DNA of 64,000 nt, from assembly GCA_046351595.1 (NCBI GenBank), contig JAXLYE010000002.1, positions 1,054,001-1,118,000 on the forward strand, in the 5' to 3' direction. A model generated the notes under the pieces. That model was not told the DNA's origin and searched no databases. It was given only the letters and a program-made list of their open reading frames with translations. Shown here one piece after another: positions 56,182 through 63,950 of the stretch (the stretch's first letter is position 1; each line of letters starts with the position of its first letter). The translations under genes and the position numbers were made by a program. The DNA comes from JAXLYE01 sp046351595. Lineage in GTDB: Bacteria; Myxococcota_A; Polyangia; Palsa-1104; JAEUJZ01.

Positions 56182-57279
56182 TCACGCGCCCGACCGCGAG
56201 CGGGTCCAGCGCGCCTGCTCGGACGCGACGTCGGGCAGCGTGGTGCGGGACGCGGGCTCGCGCAGCACGGCCGCCAGCTGCTTCAGCAGGACGCCGGGGC
56301 CTTCTTCGGTCAGCGTGCTGGTGATGACCAGGTCGGCGCCGGTCAGGGCGCGCTGCACCTGGCGACCGCGCGCCTCCTTCTTGGCCCAGCGCTCGCGCTG
56401 CGCCGGCGGCTCGGCGGGGGCGGGCCGGCGCTGCACCACGACGTCCGCGCGCAGCTGCACCAGCACCGCGGGGTTGCCATAGAGCTCGCCCAGCCCGACG
56501 GACTGCACCGCGTCCCACGGGTAGATCGTCGCGCCGCGGCGCGTAAGGACGGCCAGACCCTCGGCGGTCGGCAGGACCACGGCGCGCCGGAAGGAGCGCG
56601 GCAAGAGGTGGCCGAGCGGCGACGGCAGCCCGAGCAGCGAGGCGCGCCGCGACAGCCCCGACCACAGCGCGATGCCGGCGCACAAAAGGAAGAACCCGGC
56701 GGCGGCGAGCAGCCTGCCGTCGAGCCGCTCGGGGTGCAGCACCACCGCGTAGCCGACCATCCCGACGAAGCCCAGCGACACCACGCCGATCGCGATGGGC
56801 GTGCCGCCGAGCAGCCGCGCCTCGCGACCGAGCCGCCCGAGGAGGCCCTCGCGCGCCGGCGCCACCGCCGGATCGGGCTCGGCGTCGTCGGGGTCTTCGG
56901 CGCGGAAGGCGCGCACCGCGTGCCGCAGCACCAGCGCCATCACCACCGCGCCCGCCGCCGCCCCGGCGAGGCCCAGCCGCCACTCGCGGACGCCGAGCCA
57001 CGGCAGCAGCAGGCACGCGGCGTCGAGCCCGAGGTGCCACAGCGCGCCGACGATGGCCACGCCCCAGCCGAGCCGCTGCCAGCGCCGCGAGAACGCGTCG
57101 TCCGCCACCCACTCCCCGGCGAGCACCAGCACGATCGGGGCGAAGATCAGCGCGAAGCCGAGCTCGGACGCCGGCGAGCCGCGCTGCTTCACCGGCCCGA
57201 GCACGAGGTCGAGCAGCCCGGCGTGCCCGACGACGGCGAACAGCAGGAAGATGATCAGGCCGCGGTGTCGCGTGAGCAT
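56182..57279 (-). CDS. Multi-pass membrane protein with cytoplasmic tail, unknown function
   Basis: 365 residues, not recognised. Six hydrophobic segments are visible: about 8-26, 40-57, 72-93, 102-119, 160-181 and 190-208. The four N-terminal ones are followed by an acidic loop (about 127-145), then the last two. The C-terminal 155 residues are soluble; AVVLPTAEGLAVLTRRGATI then YPWDAVQSVGLGELYGNP look like a PH-like domain. No motifs suggest an enzyme. It is divergent from a glycosidase gene, with a 200-base shared upstream region. Confidence 0.6.
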   Translation of the reverse strand: MLTRHRGLIIFLLFAVVGHAGLLDLVLGPVKQRGSPASELGFALIFAPIVLVLAGEWVADDAFSRRWQRLGWGVAIVGALWHLGLDAACLLLPWLGVREWRLGLAGAAAGAVVMALVLRHAVRAFRAEDPDDAEPDPAVAPAREGLLGRLGREARLLGGTPIAIGVVSLGFVGMVGYAVVLHPERLDGRLLAAAGFFLLCAGIALWSGLSRRASLLGLPSPLGHLLPRSFRRAVVLPTAEGLAVLTRRGATIYPWDAVQSVGLGELYGNPAVLVQLRADVVVQRRPAPAEPPAQRERWAKKEARGRQVQRALTGADLVITSTLTEEGPGVLLKQLAAVLREPASRTTLPDVASEQARWTRSRSGA

Positions 57280-57444
57280 CGCGATGAGGATACGCCGACG
57301 CGGCGGCGCGCGGATCGCCCACCGGGCGGCGCCCGGGCTGGAGACGATCGGCCCGAGCGGCAGACGATCGGCGACCGGGCCGGGCGCTGCAGGCGGCAGG
57401 CGCAGGCGCCGCGCGGGCCGCTATCATCCTGGCGACAAGCCGGT

Positions 57445-57483
57445 AGGAAGGACGATCAGGAAGGACGATCAGGAAGGACGATG
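57445..57483 (+). repeat. Triplicated 13-base repeat carrying Shine-Dalgarno and start codon
   Basis: AGGAAGGACGATC occurs at 57445 and 57458, and again at 57471 as AGGAAGGACGATG. The single C-to-G change in the third copy makes the ATG start codon of the GH3-family gene. Each copy therefore contains an AGGAAGG ribosome site, but only the third has a start. The repeats are perfect apart from that base. Confidence 0.95.
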
Positions 57484-58911
57484 GGGATGACGGAGAGGAC
57501 ACAGACGCCCGAGAGGGCGGGGCCGCCGGGCCGCGGGGCGCGGCTGCGGGCGCTGGGGCCGCACGCGACGGCGGTGGTGGCGGTCGTCGGGCTGGCGCTG
57601 GCGATGCAGCTGCGCAGCCCGCTGCTCCTGAAGGTCCGGGCGCTCGGGACGGTCGCGGCGGTCGCGCTGGCGCTGCTGCTGCTCGCGCGGGCGTGGCGCC
57701 GCGGCCGGCGCGCCGCACCGACGGACGCCCGGCGCCCGGGCGGCCCGCTGCTGGCCGACGCGGTGAGCGCGACGGCGGCGCTCGGCGTGCTGATCGTGGT
57801 GCCGGCGCTGCACGCGCAGAAGCTCGGCAACGAGCGCGCGCTCGCGGCCGCGGACCCGGGCGCCCGGGCGCGCCTGGGCCGCCACGTCGTCGCCGGCTTC
57901 CGCAGCTGGGACGAGGCGCGCTGGCTCGTCGAGCAGGCCGCGGTCGGCGGGCTGTACATCGGGCTGCACAACGTGCGCGGCCTCAGCGAAGAGGCGCTGC
58001 GCGAGCGCATCACCGGGCTCGTGCGGCTGCGGCGCGAGCGCGGCGGCCCGCGCCTGCTCATCGCCGCGGATCAGGAGGGCGGCCCGGTCTCGCGCCTGTC
58101 GCCGCCGCTGCCGCTGCCGCCGCCGCTGTCCTCGGTGCTGGAGGACGCGGGGGCCGCGGGCGCGGACGAGCCGGACGTGCGGGCGCGCCGCCTCGGCCGC
58201 GAGCAGGCCGCGCAGCTGCGGGCGCTCGGGGTCGACGTCAACTTCGCGCCGGTCGTCGACCTGCGCCTGCACCCGGAGCGCGGCCTGCTCGATCGCTACT
58301 CGTTCATCGGCAGCCGCGCCATCTCCGCCGATCCCGAGGTCACCGCGCGCATCGCCCGGGCCTACGCCGAGGGGCTCGTGTCCGGCGGTGTGCTGCCGAC
58401 GCTGAAGCACTTCCCGGGGCTGGGCCGGGTGCAGACCGATACGCACTTCTTCGCGGCCCGGCTGACGACGCCCGCCGACGAGCTCGCGGCCACGGACTTC
58501 TGGCCCTTCCGCGCGGTGCTGCAGGCGACGCCGAGCCTGCTCATGCTCGGGCACGCCTATGTGACGGCGGTCGACCCGCGCGAGCTGGCCTCGAGCTCGG
58601 CGCCGCTTGTCGACGGCGTCGTGCGCCGCGGCTGGCAGCACGACGGCGTCCTTGTCACCGACGATCTGTGCATGTCGCCGCCGTACTACGCCGAGGGCGG
58701 CATCGGCGGCTCCGCGGTGCGGGCGCTTGTGGCGGGTATCGATCTGGTGCTGGTTTCGTACGACGGCAGCCAGGTGCCGGCGGTGCTGCGGGCGCTGCTC
58801 GCGGCGTATTCGGAGCCGGGGAGGGCGCTGCCCGAGTCCGTGCTCGCGGCGAGCGATGCCCGGCTCGATCGCATGCTGGCGCGGCTGGAGCAGGCCCTGG
58901 CCGCGCCGTGA
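57481..58911 (+). CDS. Membrane-anchored GH3 beta-N-acetylhexosaminidase, NagZ-like
   Basis: 476 residues. The N-terminal 115 residues contain three hydrophobic segments (about 29-46, 55-69 and 93-110). The rest is a GH3 TIM barrel: AADQEGGPVSRL, DVNFAPVVDL, KHFPGLGRVQTDTH (309-322) and the nucleophile segment VTDDLCMSP (about 393-400). Asp320-x-His322 matches the NagZ Asp-His acid/base dyad, while the usual KHFPGHG has Leu in place of its second His. NagZ releases GlcNAc from muropeptides in cell-wall recycling and is normally soluble or lipid-anchored. The ATG is in the third copy of a 13-base repeat. Confidence 0.85.
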   Translation: MGMTERTQTPERAGPPGRGARLRALGPHATAVVAVVGLALAMQLRSPLLLKVRALGTVAAVALALLLLARAWRRGRRAAPTDARRPGGPLLADAVSATAALGVLIVVPALHAQKLGNERALAAADPGARARLGRHVVAGFRSWDEARWLVEQAAVGGLYIGLHNVRGLSEEALRERITGLVRLRRERGGPRLLIAADQEGGPVSRLSPPLPLPPPLSSVLEDAGAAGADEPDVRARRLGREQAAQLRALGVDVNFAPVVDLRLHPERGLLDRYSFIGSRAISADPEVTARIARAYAEGLVSGGVLPTLKHFPGLGRVQTDTHFFAARLTTPADELAATDFWPFRAVLQATPSLLMLGHAYVTAVDPRELASSSAPLVDGVVRRGWQHDGVLVTDDLCMSPPYYAEGGIGGSAVRALVAGIDLVLVSYDGSQVPAVLRALLAAYSEPGRALPESVLAASDARLDRMLARLEQALAAP

Positions 58912-58920
58912 CGCGCCGAC

Positions 58921-60489
58921 TCAGCGCTGGGTCTTGTTGGTCAGCAGGATGACGCGGTTGCCGTCGTAGCTTGCCACCGCGACGTCGGGCTTGCCGTCGG
59001 CGTTGAGGTCCGCGACGGTCATCGCGTACGGCGTCGCGGTCAGCAGCAGGCGCTGCGTCGGCTCGAACGTGCCGTCGCCCTTGCCGAGCAGCACGTCGAG
59101 CGTATTGCCCGCCGAGTTGAGCACCAGCGCGTCGGCCTTGCCGTCGCCGTCGATGTCGGCGATGGCCGCGGCGCGCGGCCCGAGGCCCACGCCGACCGGC
59201 GCCAGGGTGTCGAAGGTGCCGTCGCCCTTGCCGCGCAGCACGGTCAGCTGCTGCGAGTCGAAGCCCGGCACGATCAGGTCGGCCTTGCCGTCGCCGGTGA
59301 GGTCGCCGGCCGCGAGCGACAGCGGCCGCCCGCTGGCCGTGACCGCGGGCTTGCTCTGGAACATGCCGCCGGCCGCGCCCAGGTACACGCTGACGCTGTT
59401 GCCGGCCTCGTTGGCGCTGAGCAGCTCGGGGTAGGTGTCGCCGGTGAGCTCGGCGAGCAAGAGCGCCGCCGGGCTGGTGCCGAGCGCGTACGTCGTCCCG
59501 AGCGTGAAGCTGGCGGTGGCGCCGGCCGTGGTGTTGTTGAGGACCTGCGCCTGGCTGGTCGTGCGGACGCCGACGATGAGCTCGGCCTTGCCGTCGCCGT
59601 TGAGGTCGCGGGCGACGATGCCGGTGGGGTTGCGCGCGACCGCGAAGGGAGCCGCCGCCTGCAGGTTGCCGCTGCCCGAGTTGAGCAGCACGCCCACGTC
59701 CTTGCCGTCGGCGTTGTTGCACGTGACCGCCACGTCGAGGCCGGTGCGCGCGTCGAGCTCGCCGACCACGAGCGAGGTCGGCCCGACCGCGACGGCCCAC
59801 GAGTTGGGCGTCAGGAAGTTCTGGTTGTTCTTGAGCAGCGTGACGTCACCCGAGCCCTCGTTGGCCGTGATCAGGTCGGGCTTGCCGTCGCCGTCGAGGT
59901 CCGCCGCGGTGATCGCGACCGGCTTCTGGCCGACCGGCAGGTACGTCGGGTTCATGACGTCGCCGAGCACGACGCGGACGCGGACGTAGCTGAACAGGGT
60001 GCCGTTGGAGGCGAGGCTGCCGTCGGGGTTCTTGACGACCAGGACCACCGGCCCGATGGCGGCGCCGGCCGGCACCGTCACCTTGAGCTGCGTCTTGGAC
60101 AGGACCTGCACGCCGGTGCCCTGGCGATCGCCGAACAGCACCGTGGCGCCTTCGGCGAAGCCGTCGCCGACGATGGTGATGACCTCGCCGCCGGCGAGCA
60201 GGCCGGTCCCGGGCAGGATCTGGCTGATCGAGACCGGGCCGCCGACGGTGCCGCCGTCGCTGTTGCTGGTGCCGCCGTCGCCGGTCGGGTTGGTGCCGCC
60301 GTCGCCGGCGGGGTTGCTGGTGCCGCTGGTGCAGCCCGGCGCGCCGAGCGCGAGCACCAGCGCCAGCGCGGCCACGCCCGCCGACCCCGTGCGCGCGAGC
60401 GTGCGGCCGCGGGCCTTAAGAGAGGTGTCGACAACAACATCGTCCAGATCAGAAATCGCGGGAACAGAGCGGTGAAGCAAAGAGCGCAT
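58921..60489 (-). CDS. IPT/TIG lipoprotein with 7 FG-GAP repeats
   Basis: 522 residues. After a long N region (1-32) comes a hydrophobic stretch (AGVAALALVLALGA) ending at PGC (Cys53), probably lipidated. A Gly/Asp/Thr-rich linker contains NPAGDGG/NPTGDGG repeats. An IPT/TIG domain follows (about 82-170: ISQILPGTGLLAGGEVITIV and on). Seven FG-GAP-type blades come next (DLDGDGKPDLI... through DLNADGKPDVAVASYDGN), enough for one propeller. AAGGAGG with six-base spacing precedes the ATG, an excellent Shine-Dalgarno. It is a shorter paralogue of the 14-blade protein at 8377. Confidence 0.85.
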   Translation of the reverse strand: MRSLLHRSVPAISDLDDVVVDTSLKARGRTLARTGSAGVAALALVLALGAPGCTSGTSNPAGDGGTNPTGDGGTSNSDGGTVGGPVSISQILPGTGLLAGGEVITIVGDGFAEGATVLFGDRQGTGVQVLSKTQLKVTVPAGAAIGPVVLVVKNPDGSLASNGTLFSYVRVRVVLGDVMNPTYLPVGQKPVAITAADLDGDGKPDLITANEGSGDVTLLKNNQNFLTPNSWAVAVGPTSLVVGELDARTGLDVAVTCNNADGKDVGVLLNSGSGNLQAAAPFAVARNPTGIVARDLNGDGKAELIVGVRTTSQAQVLNNTTAGATASFTLGTTYALGTSPAALLLAELTGDTYPELLSANEAGNSVSVYLGAAGGMFQSKPAVTASGRPLSLAAGDLTGDGKADLIVPGFDSQQLTVLRGKGDGTFDTLAPVGVGLGPRAAAIADIDGDGKADALVLNSAGNTLDVLLGKGDGTFEPTQRLLLTATPYAMTVADLNADGKPDVAVASYDGNRVILLTNKTQR

Positions 60490-60930
60490 GGGTTACCTCC
60501 TTAAGGTCATCGCGCGGCGTTCACAAACTGCTTCTTGTCCAAGTCTCGTCGGGACCGGATCGTCCCGGCCGGGGCTGCGGCCCTATCGGGGCGGATACGG
60601 GGTGTTTAGTATGCGAGCGGGGTCACGCGCTCGCCAGCGGCGTCCGCGAAAAAAGCCGGCCCGCATGCACCGATGCGCTGATGAACCGATGCACGGTCGC
60701 GGGCGGCCCGCTCGCGGCGGCCCCGGCCCGGGGCTGAGGTCCGCTGCAGCCCCGGCGACCGCAGCGCGGCTCTGTTGACAGCGGCGGGCCCGTCGCTGTA
60801 AAAGGGCGCGTTTCGCGTCAGGCGGCGCCGCGCGCGACCGCGGGCGCAAGCCACCCTTGTAATTCGCAAGCACCCTGTTGCAGGGCTCCTCTCAACGTTC
60901 CCAGGCACACTCTCTGGCACCGAGGCAACC
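60490..60930. other. Divergent intergenic region upstream of efp
   Basis: 441 bases without a supported gene. It must hold promoters for the leftward FG-GAP gene and the rightward efp. ACCGATGC occurs twice within a short stretch near 60667 and 60684, and an A6 tract lies near 60649. No clear -35/-10 pair or riboswitch was recognised. Confidence 0.4.
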
Positions 60931-61506
60931 ATGGCTGTTACGTACGATACGTCGGACCTGCGTAAGGGGCTGAAGATCATGATCGATGGTCAGCCCTACA
61001 TCGTCGTCGAAGCGCAGTTCGTCAAGCCGGGCAAGGGCGCGGCGTTCACGCGCACCAAGATGAAGAACCTCCTTTCGGGCGGCGTCATCGAGCGCAACAT
61101 CCGCTCGGGCGAGAAGATGGACGGCGCCGACGTCGAGGACCGTGAGTACACGTTCCTCTACAAGGAGGCCGACGGCACCTTCGTCTTCATGGACAAGAAG
61201 AGCTACGAGCAGACCGCCGTCCCCGCCGACATCGTCGACGACGCCTGGCAGTTCCTGAAGGAGAACCTCGACGTCTACCTGACGTTCTACAACGAGCGCG
61301 TCATCACGGTGACGCTGCCCAACTTCGTCGAGATGAAGATCACCAAGAGCGATCCGGGCGTGAAGGGTGACACCGCGACCAACGTCACCAAGCCCGCCAC
61401 CATCGAGACCGGCGCCGAGGTCAAGGTGCCGCTGTTCATCGAAGAGGGCGACTGGATCCGCATCGACACCCGCTCCGGCGAGTACCTCGAGCGCATCCGC
61501 CGCTGA
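60931..61506 (+). CDS. efp: Elongation factor P
   Basis: 191 residues with the three beta-domains of EF-P, which binds the ribosome between P and E sites and relieves stalling at polyproline. Domain I has TSDLRKGLKIMIDGQPYIVV and the modification loop VKPGKGAAFTR, where Lys35 corresponds to the beta-lysylated Lys34 of Escherichia. Domain III ends in EEGDWIRIDTRSGEYLERI. The gene is followed after 18 bases by an epmA homologue, which fits modification of this EF-P by lysine-type chemistry rather than rhamnosylation. Confidence 0.96.
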   Translation: MAVTYDTSDLRKGLKIMIDGQPYIVVEAQFVKPGKGAAFTRTKMKNLLSGGVIERNIRSGEKMDGADVEDREYTFLYKEADGTFVFMDKKSYEQTAVPADIVDDAWQFLKENLDVYLTFYNERVITVTLPNFVEMKITKSDPGVKGDTATNVTKPATIETGAEVKVPLFIEEGDWIRIDTRSGEYLERIRR

Positions 61507-61524
61507 CCGGATCCTGATCGGGCG

Positions 61525-62961
61525 ATGCGCGGCGTACCCGGCGAGCTCGCGAGCTGCACGCTGTCCGAGTGGCTCGCGGGCACGGGGTCCGCTGCCGACG
61601 GCTGCGACCCGCCCGGCGCGCCCGAGCGCGACGCCGTTCGTCTGTGCGGCCGCATCGTGCAGGTGGCGGCCGACGCCTTCCTGTTCGACGACGGCAGCGC
61701 CGCCGCCTGGTGGGCGTGCGGTGATGAGCCGCTGCCGCGCGCCGGCGATCTGGTCGCGCTGACGCTGCCGCCCGGATCGCGGCCGCGGCCCGCCGCGATG
61801 CCCCAGCCGGCCGCCTCGCTCGAGCTCCTCCTGCGGCCACCGGAGCGCGCCTCGCCGTTCCCGCCCGTCGACGGCGACTGGTTCCGCCTGCGCCGTGACG
61901 GCCAGCGGCTGCAGAACCTCGAGCGGCGCGCGCGCATCCTCGCCGCCACCCGCCGCTTCTTCGCCGAGCGCGACTTCCTCGAGATCGAGGCGCCGCTGCT
62001 CTGTCCCTCGCCCGGGCTGGAGCTGCACCTCGCCGCCTTCCGCGTCACGCCTGGGCTGCCCGACGGGCGCGGCGGCAGCGCCGGCGACGCCTACCTCATC
62101 ACCTCGCCCGAGTACCAGATGAAGCGCCTGCTCACCGCCGGCCTGCGCCGCATCTACAGCCTCGGCAAGGTGTTCCGCAGCGGCGAGCTCGGCCCGCACC
62201 ACAACCCCGAGTTCACGATGCTCGAGTGGTACCGCGCCTTCGCCGGCTGGCAGGCGGTCGCCGACGACGTGGCCGCGCTGTGCGAGGAGCTCGCGCTGCT
62301 CTTGCACGGCCGCCCGGCGCTCGACTACCGCGGCCAGCTGCTCGACGTGCGCACGCCGTGGCCGGCGATGACCGTGCTGGAGGCCGTCGAGCGCCACGCC
62401 CGTCTGCGCCTGCGCGGCGACGAGCCCGTCGACGAGCTGTTGGCCAAGATCCGCGCCGCCGGCTACCCCGTGCCCGCGCCCGCGCGCCCGAGCGCCGAGG
62501 ATCCCCACGAGCGCGGGCACAGCTGGGAGGACCTGTTCTTCTCGGTCTTCCTCGATCACGTCGAGCCCAAGCTCTGCGCCCCGCCGACGGACGGCGCGCC
62601 CGCCCGGCCGCTGATCCTGTACGACTGGCCGGCGCCGCTGTGCGCGCTGGCGCGCAAGAAGCCGGGCCACCCCGCCGTCGTCGAGCGCTTCGAGGCCTAC
62701 GCCCTGGGCCTCGAGCTGTGCAACGGCTTCGGCGAGCTCTGTGACGAGGCCGAGCAGCGCCAGCGCCTCGAGCGCGACGCGCAGGAGCGCGCCCAGCGCG
62801 GCCTGCCGGTCTACCCCACCGACGAGCGATTCCTCGGCGCCCTGGCCGAAGGCATGCCGCCCTCGGGCGGCGTCGCCCTGGGCATCGACCGCCTGGTCAT
62901 GCTCCTGTGCAGCGCCGCCCACATCCGCGACGTCCTGCCCTTCACCGCCGACGAGCTGTGA
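61525..62961 (+). CDS. epmA: EF-P lysine ligase EpmA with OB-like N-terminal extension
   Basis: 478 residues, against about 325 in Escherichia. The C-terminal 350 residues are a class II LysRS-like core: motif 1 (FLEIEAPLLCPSPGLELH), TSPEYQMKRLLTAG, motif 2 (GKVFRSGELGPHHNPEFTML) and motif 3 (GGVALGIDRLVML). Ala in GVALG, where LysRS has Gly, supports EpmA. The enzyme attaches (R)-beta-lysine to Lys35 of EF-P. Residues 35-105 (VRLCGRIVQVAADAFLFDDG, AWWAC, GDLVALTL) look like a compact OB fold, which Escherichia EpmA lacks. No epmB (lysine aminomutase) is nearby. It is directly downstream of efp. Confidence 0.9.
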   Translation: MRGVPGELASCTLSEWLAGTGSAADGCDPPGAPERDAVRLCGRIVQVAADAFLFDDGSAAAWWACGDEPLPRAGDLVALTLPPGSRPRPAAMPQPAASLELLLRPPERASPFPPVDGDWFRLRRDGQRLQNLERRARILAATRRFFAERDFLEIEAPLLCPSPGLELHLAAFRVTPGLPDGRGGSAGDAYLITSPEYQMKRLLTAGLRRIYSLGKVFRSGELGPHHNPEFTMLEWYRAFAGWQAVADDVAALCEELALLLHGRPALDYRGQLLDVRTPWPAMTVLEAVERHARLRLRGDEPVDELLAKIRAAGYPVPAPARPSAEDPHERGHSWEDLFFSVFLDHVEPKLCAPPTDGAPARPLILYDWPAPLCALARKKPGHPAVVERFEAYALGLELCNGFGELCDEAEQRQRLERDAQERAQRGLPVYPTDERFLGALAEGMPPSGGVALGIDRLVMLLCSAAHIRDVLPFTADEL

Positions 62962-62982
62962 GCCGCGGGCCGGCGCCGCGCG

Positions 62983-63849
62983 CTACCCCAGCAGCCCCTG
63001 CGCGTGGTGCCGCAGGTGATCCTCGACGAACGTCGCGATGAAGAAGTAGCTGTGATCGTAGCCGCGGTGCAGCCGACGGCGCAGCGGCTGCCCGACTTCC
63101 GCGCACGCGGCGCGGAACCGCTCCGGCTGCAGCTCGCGCTCCAGGAACTTGTCCTCGGTCCCCTGATCCAACAGGATCTCGCCGGGGAACTGCCGGACCT
63201 TCACCAGCTCGCAGGCGTCGTGCTCGCCCCAGCGGCTCAGCCCCTGCATGCCGCCGGGCCCGTCGCTGCCCAGGTAACCCTGGAACGCCTTCTGGCCCCA
63301 CGGCACGTGGCTCGGCGCCACGATCGGCGCCAGCGCCGACAGGCTCTGGTACAGCCCGGGGTGGCGCAGCGCCAGGGTCAGCGCGCCGTGCCCGCCCATC
63401 GAGTGCCCAAAAATGCCGCGGCGATCGTCGCGCACCAGGAAGCGGCTCTCGACGGCCTCGCGCAGGTCGCGCGTGACGTAGCTCTCCATGCGGTAGGCCG
63501 CGGACCAGGGCGCCACGGCGGCGTCGAGGTAGAAGCCGGCGCCCTGGCCGAAGTCCCAGTGCTCGTCGTCGCCGGGGATGCGGTAGGCGCGCGGGCTGGT
63601 GTCGCAGGTGACCAGCGCCAGCCCGAGCTCGGCGGCCACACGCTGCGCGCCGGCCTTCTGCGCGAACGTCTCCTCGGTGGCGGTGAGCCCGGCGAGGAAG
63701 TACAGCGCCGGCACGCGCTGCCCGGCCAGCGCCTGCGGCGGCAGGTACACGCCGAAGCGCATGGTGCCCTGGCAGGCGGCGCTCTCGTGCTCGTAGAAGC
63801 CCTGGACGCCGTCGTAGGCGCGGTGCTCGCTGCGGGTGACTAGCGACAT
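62983..63849 (-). CDS. fghA: S-formylglutathione hydrolase
   Basis: 288 residues of the esterase D family (alpha/beta hydrolase). The nucleophile is Ser in GHSMGGHGAL, with Asp in LLDQGTEDKF and His in RGYDHSYFF. The N-terminal YFLAGLTATEETF and VTCDTSPRAYRIPGDDEHW segments are family-typical. It hydrolyses S-formylglutathione to glutathione and formate, the second step of formaldehyde oxidation. The end of an adhC gene lies 100 bases upstream on the same strand. GGAGGGAGC precedes the ATG, and three palindromes lie in the intervening gap. Confidence 0.94.
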   Translation of the reverse strand: MSLVTRSEHRAYDGVQGFYEHESAACQGTMRFGVYLPPQALAGQRVPALYFLAGLTATEETFAQKAGAQRVAAELGLALVTCDTSPRAYRIPGDDEHWDFGQGAGFYLDAAVAPWSAAYRMESYVTRDLREAVESRFLVRDDRRGIFGHSMGGHGALTLALRHPGLYQSLSALAPIVAPSHVPWGQKAFQGYLGSDGPGGMQGLSRWGEHDACELVKVRQFPGEILLDQGTEDKFLERELQPERFRAACAEVGQPLRRRLHRGYDHSYFFIATFVEDHLRHHAQGLLG

Positions 63850-63866
63850 CGTGTGCTCCCTCCATC

Positions 63867-63937
63867 CGTGAACGGCTCGTTCACGTTTGATCCGTGAACG
63901 GTGCGTTCACGTTTGACCCGTGAACGACCGGCTCACG
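63867..63937. promoter_or_regulatory. Three tandem palindromic operator-like sites
   Basis: GTGAACG-x3-CGTTCAC is perfect at 63868-63884 and 63894-63910, and degenerate in its right half at 63920-63936 (GTGAACG-ACC-GGCTCAC). Each is flanked by a C and a G that extend the arms. The three start exactly 26 bases apart and share the spacer GTTTGA(T/C). The arm sequence and three-base centre resemble TetR-family operators. They sit between adhC and fghA, just before the fghA ribosome binding site, so a repressor bound here could control fghA directly. Confidence 0.85.
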
Positions 63938-63950
63938 GATCGCGCGGGTC

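Noticed and set aside
61525..62961. Lysyl-tRNA synthetase
   Set aside because: The full-length LysRS OB domain is not present, motif 3 has Ala as in EpmA, and the gene directly follows efp.
63867..63937. Transcription terminator hairpins after adhC
   Set aside because: The arms are short and no T tract follows; the regular 26-base phasing and near-identical spacers point to operators instead.
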